This document shows positions 26,105 to 34,188 of a stretch of DNA of 64,000 nucleotides, in pieces (position 1 is the first letter of the stretch; the number at the start of each line of letters is the position of its first letter). A program made the translations under genes and the position numbers. The stretch lies in NCBI RefSeq assembly GCF_017874215.1, contig NZ_JAGGLB010000013.1, positions 124,001 to 188,000 of the forward strand, in the 5' to 3' direction. Source of the DNA: Paenibacillus eucommiae. GTDB lineage: Bacteria > Bacillota > Bacilli > Paenibacillales > NBRC-103111. Under the pieces are notes generated by a model, which saw only the letters and a list, made by a program, of their open reading frames with translations, ran no database searches and had not been told where the DNA came from.

Positions 26105-27262
26105 TTTTCTTTGGCAAGCTTTTTTTTCAAATGAAGAAACACGCCTTGTGGCGTCCTTTGAGGAGCATGTTCGTGACGTTCGTGCATGGAGGGAGGAAAT
26201 GGCTGTGGGCTCCAGCCGCTGTTAAAGATTTCTTCCCTTGAATGAAATGGATGAGAGGGTTGGAACAAATCCTTGAAGTCGGACGCTTCCGCTCTTCCAC
26301 CTATTCCCATACCCCATCCCCCTTCCCCTTTAACACTTACCACTCACCACTTTCCACTTACCGCTTACCACTTACCACTTACCACTTACCACTTACCACT
26401 TACCATTTACCATTTTCAGCTACAATCGTACTAATCGCAGAAACATCAAGCTCAAACAGACAGCCTGCAAGAGTTTTTCTCTTGGTTGGAGGAGATTTCC
26501 TAGCTGGTGCAGGCGCTGGGGATGAAGAGCGCGCGCAGCTGAGAAGGATCTGCTACTTTAACGATGTTTTTCATCGTTAAAAGCGCCAGCTCTTCTCCAA
26601 ATCCTTACTTAACGATGATTTTCATCGTTAAATCCCTGTTTTCCACCCTGAGGGGAGCAACCGACCTCTTTTAACGATGAAAAACATCACTAACGTGATG
26701 GATTGACCTCGAAGCACTTGCTTTAACGATGAAAAACATCGTTAAGTCAAGCACATGCTCGTTTCGGCGGAAGGAGGGCTGCTTACCAGCTTATTACTGC
26801 TTCTTACTACTTCTTACTACTTCTTACTACTTCTCACATACTTCTTACTAATTCTCACTACTTCTCACATACTTCTAACTACTTCTTACTGCTACTTACT
26901 TCTTTTCACTGCTCCTTACTACTTCTTACTGCTCCTTACTGCTCCTTACTGCTCCTTACTACTTATCACTACTTCTTACTACTCTTCTTACTATCATTCC
27001 CCCTCCCACATCCCTTCTCTATCTGCTACAAATTGCCGAACGTGCCACGCTCAAACCGATAACGGACTGCCAGCATAAGTTGCTTTCCTGAGTGAAAGGG
27101 ATAGTGGCGATATGGAATAACTACGCTTACTTTCTGATTCCCTTGAAGATTGAAGGGTGGCTCAAATACTTTATCACTGCAAAGCTAAAAAAGCAGCACT
27201 GTGAAATCGCAAATATTCACTTCAGGCATCCCCCAAAAACTTATACTTCCTGGCGCTAATAA
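26105..27262 (+). repeat. Modular intergenic element, copy 2 (most complete)
   Basis: This is a gene-free stretch of about 1.2 kb. In order it holds: a small hairpin CGCCTTGTGGCG (26141-26152); the motif CCTTTGAGGAGCATGTTCG; the long-hairpin module (GGCTGTGGGCTCCAGCC...AAAGATTT...AACAAATCCTT...CGCTCTTCCACC, to about 26310); an array of 7-bp units CTTACCA (26357-26412); GCGCTGGGGATGAAGAGC; four palindromes at 26557, 26609, 26670 and 26722; an array of roughly 10-bp CTTCTTACTA units (26791-26995); TGCTACAAATTGCCGAAC; TTTCCTGAGTGAAAGGGATAG; and ACTTATACTTCCTGGCG. The order is shared with other copies. The modest reading frames across it follow the low-complexity repeats and are not genes. Confidence 0.85.
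26557..26745 (+). repeat. Four-palindrome core of copy 2
   Basis: Palindromes with arms TTTAACGATG and CATCGTTAAA around a 4-5 base A/T centre lie at 26557-26581, 26609-26632, 26670-26693 and 26722-26745. Their starts are 52, 61 and 52 bases apart, matching the other two clusters. The spacers resemble those of copy 3, for example GACCTCGAA...CTTG before the last palindrome. Confidence 0.9.
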
Positions 27263-27267
27263 ACCAT

Positions 27268-27303
27268 AAAAAAACTTCAAACCGCTATTTAAGCAGTTCG
27301 AAG
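27268..27303 (-). terminator. Terminator of the LTA-synthase-like gene
   Basis: On the minus strand CTTCGAACTGC pairs with GCGGTTTGAAG (two mismatches) across TTAAATA, followed by seven T. Confidence 0.75.
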
Positions 27304-27378
27304 CTTTCTTATTTAAAACCCATGCCTTTATTCTATTTTAATTATTCTTCACTTTTCCACATATAGAAATCCTTCTAC

Positions 27379-29355
27379 TTACTGCTTGCTTGAAGAATTC
27401 TCCTGCTTATCATCAAACTGAAAGTTAAAAGTAGGAATGGATTCTGTATTTAAAAAGTCCGGATTCATAAATTCTGCCAAATATTGCTTACCGAACAGAA
27501 GATCATACTGCACATTGCGGTATGCCTCAACCTCTGACTCCAACTCCTCAGGTACTGTCTTATGGAGCTGCAGATTGGCATCTATGGATAAACCATTAAT
27601 CATTCCAGGCAGTTTCTTATACAGCTCGTTATTCACCGCGAATTGTCCTGGCTTCTCTATTTGCAATGCATCCAGCACATATCCACCGAGGAAAGAACTG
27701 CTGATGATAGGCAGATCATCCTTAGGTAAAGAGAAATTAGACCAGGTTACCAAAGGAATGCTGCGCATTTTCTTTAGCTCCTCAAGCGACCATTCTTCGG
27801 GATTATTTGTGCTTATAAAGCCACCTTGTTCATACACTTCATATCCCAGCCCGAGCATCGGCAGATGATCCCCATAAAAAACAATCATAGTAGGCTCATC
27901 AGATTGCTCGTAATGGTCGATCAAGAGTTGCAATGCTTTGTCCGCATCATGTGCGCCTTGTGTGTAGGTTTCCAGAATATTCTTGGCGTCAGGAGTTAAA
28001 TTGCCCGTAGCCTTGATGGGATTGGAACCATAACGGTTATCCGCATACGGACCATGATTCTGCATTGTGACAGCATAAATGAACATAGGGTTTTCAGTTT
28101 CATCGATTTCCTTGATAATACTTCGGGAAACCTCATCGTCTGATATAAACGTACCTTTGATTTCCGGTTCCACAAAATAATCCTTGCTTTTAAAGCTCTC
28201 AAATCCAAATTCCTTATATACAGTATTACGGCTCCAAAACCAACCCTCATAAGGGTGGATGCCCATACTTTTATAGCCTCTTCCTTCAAATAAGCTTGCT
28301 AGCGTTGGCGTCGGCTTATTAATATATTGCTGGTAGGCAATGGAACCGCCTGGAAGAAAGCTTGTTGAGAATCCAGTCAACACTTCGAACTCTACATTGC
28401 TGGTCCCCCCGCCAAATTGCGGGGAAAGCATATAACCGGAGCTGTGTTCTTTCTGCAAACGATGGACTGTAGGAATAGGGTCTTCGCTAAAGGTTACATT
28501 CGGAAGCAACGTAGGATCCCAGAAAGCTTCATTCATAATAAAAATCACATTAGGCTGCTTCGTGCTGATCTTGCTGCTCATGGAGACAGCGTCCGAAGAT
28601 TTGGATTGGGCTGTTTCCGTGATCGCTTTGGCTGTGGCTTCAATAGCTTCTTTCTCGTATCCCGATGGTTTGGGTACAATTGAATTTTTCACATTCAAGG
28701 TGAACGCTATGGCCAGGCCATTGCTCGAATAGCTCTGCCGCTGATTCCAAACAACTTCATTGACGTCCATTTTACTTACAAGTTTAGCTGCCCATGGTGT
28801 TTTGAGAGCTACTGAATACAGGATGAATATGGAGAGCAGGCCAAGGGTAACCCTCATAATCCAATGCATCGAAAGCCGGGGCACAATCAATCTGAGCAGA
28901 AAAATACAGATGACGATAACCGACAAGCCCAAAATCTTGATCATCGTTGATGACCCGGAAACTAATGGAATGATGTTCATTCCCTCTTTATTAAGAAGAA
29001 CATCCCAGGGAAAGAAGGGCTCTCCGATCAGCTTGATCTTAAAAAAATTAATCAATGATACCAGGAACATAAGCATCGTAGTCACTCCCATAGAAACTAC
29101 AAGAGAGCCTAGCAAACAATAAATGAATAGAAATACAAAAAAATTGATTAAATAATTGACGAAAAATAATTTGTGGTTTAAATTCACCCAATCTAGTGTC
29201 AGCGATAATGAGCCCCTCTGGATATACTCAACAGCAATAACTAAGAGCATAGGGACAATTAGTAGAGCAATAATGATCATACTGTATGATTGAAAGCGAT
29301 TGTTGCCTAGCTTTCCGTAAATCGCTTGTTTAGGTACTGGAAAGGTAAGACGCAT
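27379..29355 (-). CDS. LTA-synthase-family membrane sulfatase-like protein
   Basis: This is a polytopic membrane protein of 658 residues with an extracellular sulfatase-fold domain, as in lipoteichoic acid synthases and related glycerol-phosphate transferases. Five hydrophobic segments fill about residues 25-190. The catalytic domain has the metal site E near 275 (IFIMNEAFWDPT), the nucleophile Thr near 317 in FGGGTSNVEFEVLTGFST and the metal-binding VFYGDHLPML near 492. It could be a polymerase or a primase/modifying enzyme; the sequence alone does not decide. It is a single-gene unit with its own terminator, between two non-coding regions. Confidence 0.88.
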   Translation of the reverse strand: MRLTFPVPKQAIYGKLGNNRFQSYSMIIIALLIVPMLLVIAVEYIQRGSLSLTLDWVNLNHKLFFVNYLINFFVFLFIYCLLGSLVVSMGVTTMLMFLVSLINFFKIKLIGEPFFPWDVLLNKEGMNIIPLVSGSSTMIKILGLSVIVICIFLLRLIVPRLSMHWIMRVTLGLLSIFILYSVALKTPWAAKLVSKMDVNEVVWNQRQSYSSNGLAIAFTLNVKNSIVPKPSGYEKEAIEATAKAITETAQSKSSDAVSMSSKISTKQPNVIFIMNEAFWDPTLLPNVTFSEDPIPTVHRLQKEHSSGYMLSPQFGGGTSNVEFEVLTGFSTSFLPGGSIAYQQYINKPTPTLASLFEGRGYKSMGIHPYEGWFWSRNTVYKEFGFESFKSKDYFVEPEIKGTFISDDEVSRSIIKEIDETENPMFIYAVTMQNHGPYADNRYGSNPIKATGNLTPDAKNILETYTQGAHDADKALQLLIDHYEQSDEPTMIVFYGDHLPMLGLGYEVYEQGGFISTNNPEEWSLEELKKMRSIPLVTWSNFSLPKDDLPIISSSFLGGYVLDALQIEKPGQFAVNNELYKKLPGMINGLSIDANLQLHKTVPEELESEVEAYRNVQYDLLFGKQYLAEFMNPDFLNTESIPTFNFQFDDKQENSSSKQ

Positions 29356-29393
29356 TTCTCTAGCACACTCCTCTATCTAAACTGTTTAAAACA

Positions 29394-29443
29394 ATAAAAA
29401 AAGAGATAGCACTGCCGCTAACCCGGCACCCTGCAGTCTCTTT
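29394..29443 (-). terminator. Terminator of the epimerase/cytochrome unit
   Basis: On the minus strand AAAGAGA pairs with TCTCTTT around an inner GCCG/CGGC stem, followed by seven T. Confidence 0.7.
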
Positions 29444-29488
29444 CCATTGTAAACTATTTATCTCTTTTACGAAACCTTTACAATCCAA

Positions 29489-29848
29489 TTATTTCTGATC
29501 AGCTAGCCAATTCGCCAATATCTGGATCTCCTCGTCCTTCATACTAACACGAAAGCCCGGCATTCCATTTCCACCTTTTTCAATTTGCTTCACGATTTGC
29601 TCGGCGCTTAAACGTTCTCCGACTTTTTGCAGATCAGGAGCTTCCATCCTTGGCAAACTGCTTCCATGACAGGTAATACAGAAGTTCTTATAAAGCTCAG
29701 TTGCTTTGGCTGTAGTATCGACTGTGGTCTCGCCTGAAGCCGCTGGAGATGGGACTGGTGTCACTTCATTACCGCCAGATTTACTGCACGCTGATATGCC
29801 TGAAATTAACAAAATAATGAGGAGCATTGGAAAAGCTATTTTTTTCAT
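29489..29848 (-). CDS. Lipoprotein cytochrome c (c551 type)
   Basis: This is a small electron carrier on the outer membrane face, 119 residues. The signal peptide ends in a lipobox-like GISAC. The haem motif is CITCH, and the sixth ligand is probably the Met of GGNGMPGF. The Ser/Pro/Thr-rich linker before the haem domain is usual for Bacillus membrane cytochromes c. The ATG at 29848 begins the signal peptide; the longer open frame runs back into the neighbouring gene. It starts 7 bases after the epimerase-like stop, with AAAGGGA lying inside that gene's last codons. It may feed electrons to the caa3 oxidase encoded at 57193-62481. Confidence 0.87.
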   Translation of the reverse strand: MKKIAFPMLLIILLISGISACSKSGGNEVTPVPSPAASGETTVDTTAKATELYKNFCITCHGSSLPRMEAPDLQKVGERLSAEQIVKQIEKGGNGMPGFRVSMKDEEIQILANWLADQK

Positions 29849-29855
29849 AACATCT

Positions 29856-30947
29856 CTATGTCCCTTTCGTTTCACTTTTGGATTCACTGTTTGTGATTGT
29901 GTAAGGTGATACTTCCATCGTAAAGCTCTTCCTGCCTTTGGGTTCAATCGCTGCAGCGGTACCATTAAGGATAGCCTCGGATAAGCCGGAGGTCGGGTAG
30001 CTCGAGAAAGGCTCCAAGCCAATATTATAATGCCGTCCGTACCAGGGGTAGTCCACCGTCTCACCAAATTCCTGCCAGAACCATAAGTAAGGGAACTGTT
30101 CGGCATCCCATTTCACTTGTATACCTGCCCCTATTCTACTGTTCTCAAGTGCGTATTCCCCTGTTTGGTTAAAGCCCGTCAGATAAGCAATATCTGTTGG
30201 CGTTCCTTGAGGCGGCAGTATCGAGAGGTCAACACTTTCACCGTTATGTCCGGCTGCCAGAGGCCATTCGTAATTAGCACCTCGTGCCACTCGGCCAGCC
30301 TCACCCGGTCCAGTTGCTTCCGTTACGATTTTAATGCCTTCGGGAACAATAATTTGGCAGCCTTCTTCCAGGAATGGCTTCCCGAACGCCAAATGCTGGC
30401 CCCACATATATTGCAGGGGAACATCACTTAAATTTTCCAACTTTTCCTCGATCGTCAAGGTGGATGAGCCTAATACTAACGTCAGCGTTTTCTCTAATAA
30501 AAAAGGTACTTTTTTCGTTCTTACTGAAAACAAGACCTGGATACGTTCTGCGCTGTCCTCCACAATCCGGTAAGACCATGGCATATGAGCGACTTCTCCA
30601 TGCTGACCGAACTGTGCTCCCTTATACACACTTGTCGGGCCTCCATTAGGGAATATTTCCTGCCAGCCACCGGGGTAATAATCTATAAAGTTCGAGATAG
30701 GGTCCGATGAAGTGGATACGTAATCCCGCGGGTTCTGCACACCGTTCTCGGAAAGCCACATAAAATCGAGGTCAAGGGGCTTGTATAAATATTCAAAAAT
30801 TTCTGTTCCTTTATCAGCAAGAATGGAAATGCGCACTTTATCATTCTCCATTACAATGGTTCTCATCCCCAAATAAGTGCCTTGGTCATGTATACGGCAG
30901 CCATAATTCCGTTGTTTACGGTATGTATCCAAGTCCCTTCCCCCCAT
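29856..30947 (-). CDS. Aldose 1-epimerase-like protein (mutarotase superfamily)
   Basis: This is a predicted cytoplasmic sugar-binding enzyme of 363 residues with a galactose-mutarotase-like beta-sandwich. Visible features are NDKVRISILADKGTEIFEYLYKP near 33-55, GGWQEIFPNGG, GQHGEVAHMPWSY (His in the active-site region), TIEEKLENLSDVPLQYMWGQHLAFG and the C-terminal YNIGLEPFSSYP. It is longer than GalM and closer to the DUF4432-like branch, whose substrates are little known. It is transcribed divergently from the germination operon and precedes the cytochrome gene. Confidence 0.8.
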   Translation of the reverse strand: MGGRDLDTYRKQRNYGCRIHDQGTYLGMRTIVMENDKVRISILADKGTEIFEYLYKPLDLDFMWLSENGVQNPRDYVSTSSDPISNFIDYYPGGWQEIFPNGGPTSVYKGAQFGQHGEVAHMPWSYRIVEDSAERIQVLFSVRTKKVPFLLEKTLTLVLGSSTLTIEEKLENLSDVPLQYMWGQHLAFGKPFLEEGCQIIVPEGIKIVTEATGPGEAGRVARGANYEWPLAAGHNGESVDLSILPPQGTPTDIAYLTGFNQTGEYALENSRIGAGIQVKWDAEQFPYLWFWQEFGETVDYPWYGRHYNIGLEPFSSYPTSGLSEAILNGTAAAIEPKGRKSFTMEVSPYTITNSESKSETKGT

Positions 30948-31104
30948 CTAATAAAAGCATCGAAAATCACGCCAAAGCTCCATATATTTACTATGACATT
31001 ATACCATTACAACGAGAAATCATAAATGCATAAAAATTCCGCCATGGTAAACAATTAGTATGTATCTTTAATTATGTATCCTTTAACATCGAAGGTGATT
31101 GCCA

Positions 31105-32631
31105 TTGAGTGAATCAAAATCCGAACTGTTTTTCCAATCCTCGCTCGCAGACAAGGTGAGCTACCTCTCTTCAAAGATGGGTCACAGCAGTGACTTGGTT
31201 TCCCGAATCCTCTTCATAGGAGAGTCCCGGCAAATCCAGGCTGCCATTATATTTGTGGCTGGCTTAATCGATTCCAAAGTGATAGGCAATGCCATTGAAT
31301 CCTTACTCGAAAATAAATATGCCCAGGAATTCAAAGCAAATGACTGGTTCCAGGATGATCTTCCAGATCTGCTGCAGTATATCAGCTTACCCGTTGGGGG
31401 CATCCGTAACCTTTATGAGATAAGCTCCTTATTCGAAGCTATGTTATCCGGTGAAGCTATCCTTGTGTTCGATGGACATACAGGCTGCCTCGCTTTAAAT
31501 ACAAAAGGCGGAGAAGAACGAAGCATAGAGGAGCCTTCCACCCAAACGGTCGTACGGGGGCCGCGCGAAGGGTTTACCGAAAATTTGAATACCAATACAG
31601 CGCTTGTCCGCAGAAAAATCAAGAATGAAAACTTATGGCTGGAAAAGAAAATCATCGGAACCGTTACGAAAACAGATGTGGCCCTCATGTACATCGAAGG
31701 CATTGCAGACAAGAAAGTGGTTGAGGAAGCCCGCATCCGCTTGGATCGGATTGATATAGACGGCATTCTGGAAAGCGGTTATATCGAAGAAATGATTCAG
31801 GATGAAACCTACACACCGTTTCCAACCATAATGAATTCCGAACGTCCGGATGTGGTTGCCGCTGCTTTATTGGAGGGGCGCATCGCTATTTTTATCGATG
31901 GCACTCCCTTTGTCCTGCTTATTCCCGCTTTATTTATCCAATTTTTCCAGGCAGCAGAGGATTATTACCAAAGATATGACTATGGAATCATTCGCCTATT
32001 AAGATTCCTGACGTTCTTTATAGCATTATTAGGTCCGGCTATGTATATCGCAATCACTACCTTTCACCAAGAAACTTTGCCCACACCGCTTCTGATCAGC
32101 CTTGCGGCTCAGCGTGAAGGGATTCCTTTCCCAGCCTTTGTGGAAGCCTTGATTATGGAAGTGACCTTCGAGATTTTACGGGAAGCAGGAGTTCGCATGC
32201 CCCGCGCAGTCGGTCAGGCCGTTTCTATCGTAGGCGCTCTCGTTCTGGGAGATGCCGCTGTTCAGGCTGGACTTGTTTCCCCCGCTATGGTTATCGTTGT
32301 CTCTTTGACTGCACTCTCTAACCTGGTTATCCCTGCTTTCAATCTGGCTATTTCTATTCGTGTACTGCGCTTTGCAATTATGCTGCTTGCTGCCTCCTTC
32401 GGCCTATTCGGCATCAGCGCCGCCCTGATCGGGATTGTGCTTCACTTATGCAGCTTGCGTTCGTTCGGAGTTCCGTTTATGTCGCCATTCGCGCCCTTCA
32501 TCTGGAACGAGCAGCGGGACACACTGATCCGGCTGCCCATCTGGATGATGCACACCAGACCCCGCTTTATCGGGAAGAAAAACAAGGTTCGCGAGCACAA
32601 CTCAGCACCAAAGAAGCCATCACCATCCTAA
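31105..32631 (+). CDS. Spore germinant receptor A subunit (GerAA/GerKA family)
   Basis: This is the A subunit of a GerA-type germinant receptor in the spore inner membrane, 508 residues. The soluble N-terminal half holds conserved motifs such as GHTGCLALNTKGGEERSIEEP, VVRGPREGFTENLNTNTALVRRKI and VALMYIEGIAD. The C-terminal half has five or six membrane helices (for example FLTFFIALLGPAMYIAITTFHQETLPTPLL). The start at TTG 31105 is chosen because GAAGGTG lies seven bases upstream; a TTG at 31099 is too close. TGCATA at 31027-31032 could be the -35 of a sigma-G promoter, but no convincing -10 follows. First gene of an A-C-D-B operon. Confidence 0.93.
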   Translation: MSESKSELFFQSSLADKVSYLSSKMGHSSDLVSRILFIGESRQIQAAIIFVAGLIDSKVIGNAIESLLENKYAQEFKANDWFQDDLPDLLQYISLPVGGIRNLYEISSLFEAMLSGEAILVFDGHTGCLALNTKGGEERSIEEPSTQTVVRGPREGFTENLNTNTALVRRKIKNENLWLEKKIIGTVTKTDVALMYIEGIADKKVVEEARIRLDRIDIDGILESGYIEEMIQDETYTPFPTIMNSERPDVVAAALLEGRIAIFIDGTPFVLLIPALFIQFFQAAEDYYQRYDYGIIRLLRFLTFFIALLGPAMYIAITTFHQETLPTPLLISLAAQREGIPFPAFVEALIMEVTFEILREAGVRMPRAVGQAVSIVGALVLGDAAVQAGLVSPAMVIVVSLTALSNLVIPAFNLAISIRVLRFAIMLLAASFGLFGISAALIGIVLHLCSLRSFGVPFMSPFAPFIWNEQRDTLIRLPIWMMHTRPRFIGKKNKVREHNSAPKKPSPS

Positions 32632-32668
32632 TGAAATAACAGCATCACCGAATAAGGAGGAGCTTGCT

Positions 32669-33874
32669 ATGTTCAAAAAAATGACGAGCCTTATTCTCGT
32701 CGGCCTGCTTGTCCTTCCGCTGACGGGATGCTGGAACCGCAGGGAATTAAATGAGCTTGGCATAACCGTAGGTATCGGTATTGATAAGATAGGCAGCGAA
32801 TATAAGATAACCGCTCAGGTTGTTGTCCCCAGTCTGGTTGCAGGCAAAGGCGGCAGCGGCGATGGCGGACTGCCTGTCACTATCTTTACGGCAACTAATT
32901 CGAGTGTTCTTGAGGCCTTGCGGCAAATGACGACGACAGCTCCCCGCAGAATTTATTTATCGCATTTACGGATGATGATCGTGGGTGAAAGCATGGCCAG
33001 GGAAGGCCTGAACGATGTGCTCGATTTTTTCTCACGCAGCCATGAGGTTCGGAGCGATTTCTTTATCGCCATTGCCAAGAAGGATTCCGCCTCCAATATT
33101 CTGAAGCTGCTTACTCCCTTAGAAAAAATCCCAGCAAATTCAATGTTCCTGTCCCTTCAGGCGTCTGAAAAGTTTTGGGCCCCAACCAAGGGATTTTACC
33201 TGGACGATTTGCTGAATGACTTTTCCATCTCGGGTAATTCTCCTGTCATTACCGGCATTGAAATCAAAGGCAATAAGAGCTTGATCAATCAAGCAGAAAA
33301 TACAGATAAACTTCTCCCCCCTGTCAAGCTGGAATATGTGGGGCTTGGTGTTTTTAAAAAAGACAAGCTGATCGGCTGGCTAAATCCGAGTGAAAGCAAA
33401 GCCTATAATTATATCACTGGAAAAGTGGAGAAAACGGTGGGGCATCTGGATTGCCCTGAGGGCGGCGGGCGTGTGACTATAGAAGTTGTAAGAACGGATA
33501 CCAAAACCACCAGTCACCTGGTAAATGGGCATCCGGAAATCGACGTCACCATGGACATTGAAGCGGACGTTGGTGAAGTTACTTGTAATATCAAAATGGA
33601 TGATCCAAAAACAATAACGATGCTCAATGATCTCGGATCAGCCTATCTGAAAAATCTGATGGAGAAAACAGTAGAAAAAGCACAAACGGTCTTCAAGACC
33701 GATTTTCTTGGATTTGGATCCGTCATTCATCGCACTCATCCCAAAGAATGGGACAAAATGAAAGATAATTGGAATGAAGAATTCACTTCAATTCCTGTCC
33801 ATTTTAAAGTTAATCATTATATCCGAAGAGTAGGCAGTATAACGAACACCATTGTAAAAGAAACTAAGGAGTAA
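32669..33874 (+). CDS. Spore germinant receptor C subunit (Ger(x)C lipoprotein)
   Basis: This is the lipoprotein subunit of the receptor, 401 residues. The signal peptide ends LPLTGC, and the mature protein begins with the family signature CWNRRELNELGITVGIGIDK. Further conserved parts are RRIYLSHLRMMIVGESMAREG and DFLGFGSVIHRTHPKEWDKMKDNWNEEF. It starts 37 bases after the A subunit behind AAGGAGG and is followed after four bases by the small D-like gene. Confidence 0.94.
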   Translation: MFKKMTSLILVGLLVLPLTGCWNRRELNELGITVGIGIDKIGSEYKITAQVVVPSLVAGKGGSGDGGLPVTIFTATNSSVLEALRQMTTTAPRRIYLSHLRMMIVGESMAREGLNDVLDFFSRSHEVRSDFFIAIAKKDSASNILKLLTPLEKIPANSMFLSLQASEKFWAPTKGFYLDDLLNDFSISGNSPVITGIEIKGNKSLINQAENTDKLLPPVKLEYVGLGVFKKDKLIGWLNPSESKAYNYITGKVEKTVGHLDCPEGGGRVTIEVVRTDTKTTSHLVNGHPEIDVTMDIEADVGEVTCNIKMDDPKTITMLNDLGSAYLKNLMEKTVEKAQTVFKTDFLGFGSVIHRTHPKEWDKMKDNWNEEFTSIPVHFKVNHYIRRVGSITNTIVKETKE

Positions 33875-33878
33875 CCAA

Positions 33879-34106
33879 ATGACTAGAATAGCTGGGTTAA
33901 TTATTGTCATTCTCTTAATTGCCCTGGTACAGGTTCCAGGTATGCTGCGCAAAAAAATGATCAAGGATTTGGCCGCTTACTCCGTCCTGCTCCTTTTTGG
34001 CACAGCCTTATTTATTGGACAGATCCTTCATTTAAAAATTCCAAACCCGGTAGACTTCATTATCTATCTCTTTGAACCGCTGGGCAAAATCATATTCACA
34101 CCATAG
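33879..34106 (+). CDS. Small two-helix membrane protein of the germination operon (D-type subunit)
   Basis: This is a 75-residue hydrophobic protein with two membrane helices (5-21 and about 34-50) separated by a basic loop (MLRKKMIKD). Proteins of this size and topology occur in some gerA-type operons and are called D subunits. It begins four bases after the C-subunit stop, inside the operon, with AAGGAG overlapping that stop. After its TAG stop the same frame continues for 17 very acidic codons (EETEKEEPATEEETETS) to a second TAG, as if a longer C-terminus had been lost. Confidence 0.8.
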   Translation: MTRIAGLIIVILLIALVQVPGMLRKKMIKDLAAYSVLLLFGTALFIGQILHLKIPNPVDFIIYLFEPLGKIIFTP

Positions 34107-34188
34107 GAAGAGACGGAAAAGGAAGAACCAGCAACCGAAGAAGAGACGGAAACGAGTTAGGAAAGAGCAGGAAAAGGAGTGTGATGGT

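Noticed and set aside
26086..26343. 85-codon open frame on the minus strand
   Set aside because: It lies entirely in the non-coding element; equivalent positions in other copies do not keep the frame.
26755..27078. Leu/Thr/Tyr-rich open frame of 107 codons
   Set aside because: It is a reading of the 10-bp CTTCTTACTA array, has no ribosome site and has no recognisable domain.
31027..31057. Sigma-G promoter before the germination operon
   Set aside because: TGCATA fits the -35, but the bases 17-18 further on match the -10 consensus poorly, so it was not listed as a feature.
34072..34188. Arg/Lys-rich N-terminal extension of the germinant receptor B subunit
   Set aside because: It is an out-of-frame reading of the D-gene end and its acidic tail; the ATG at 34189 has AAAGGAG.
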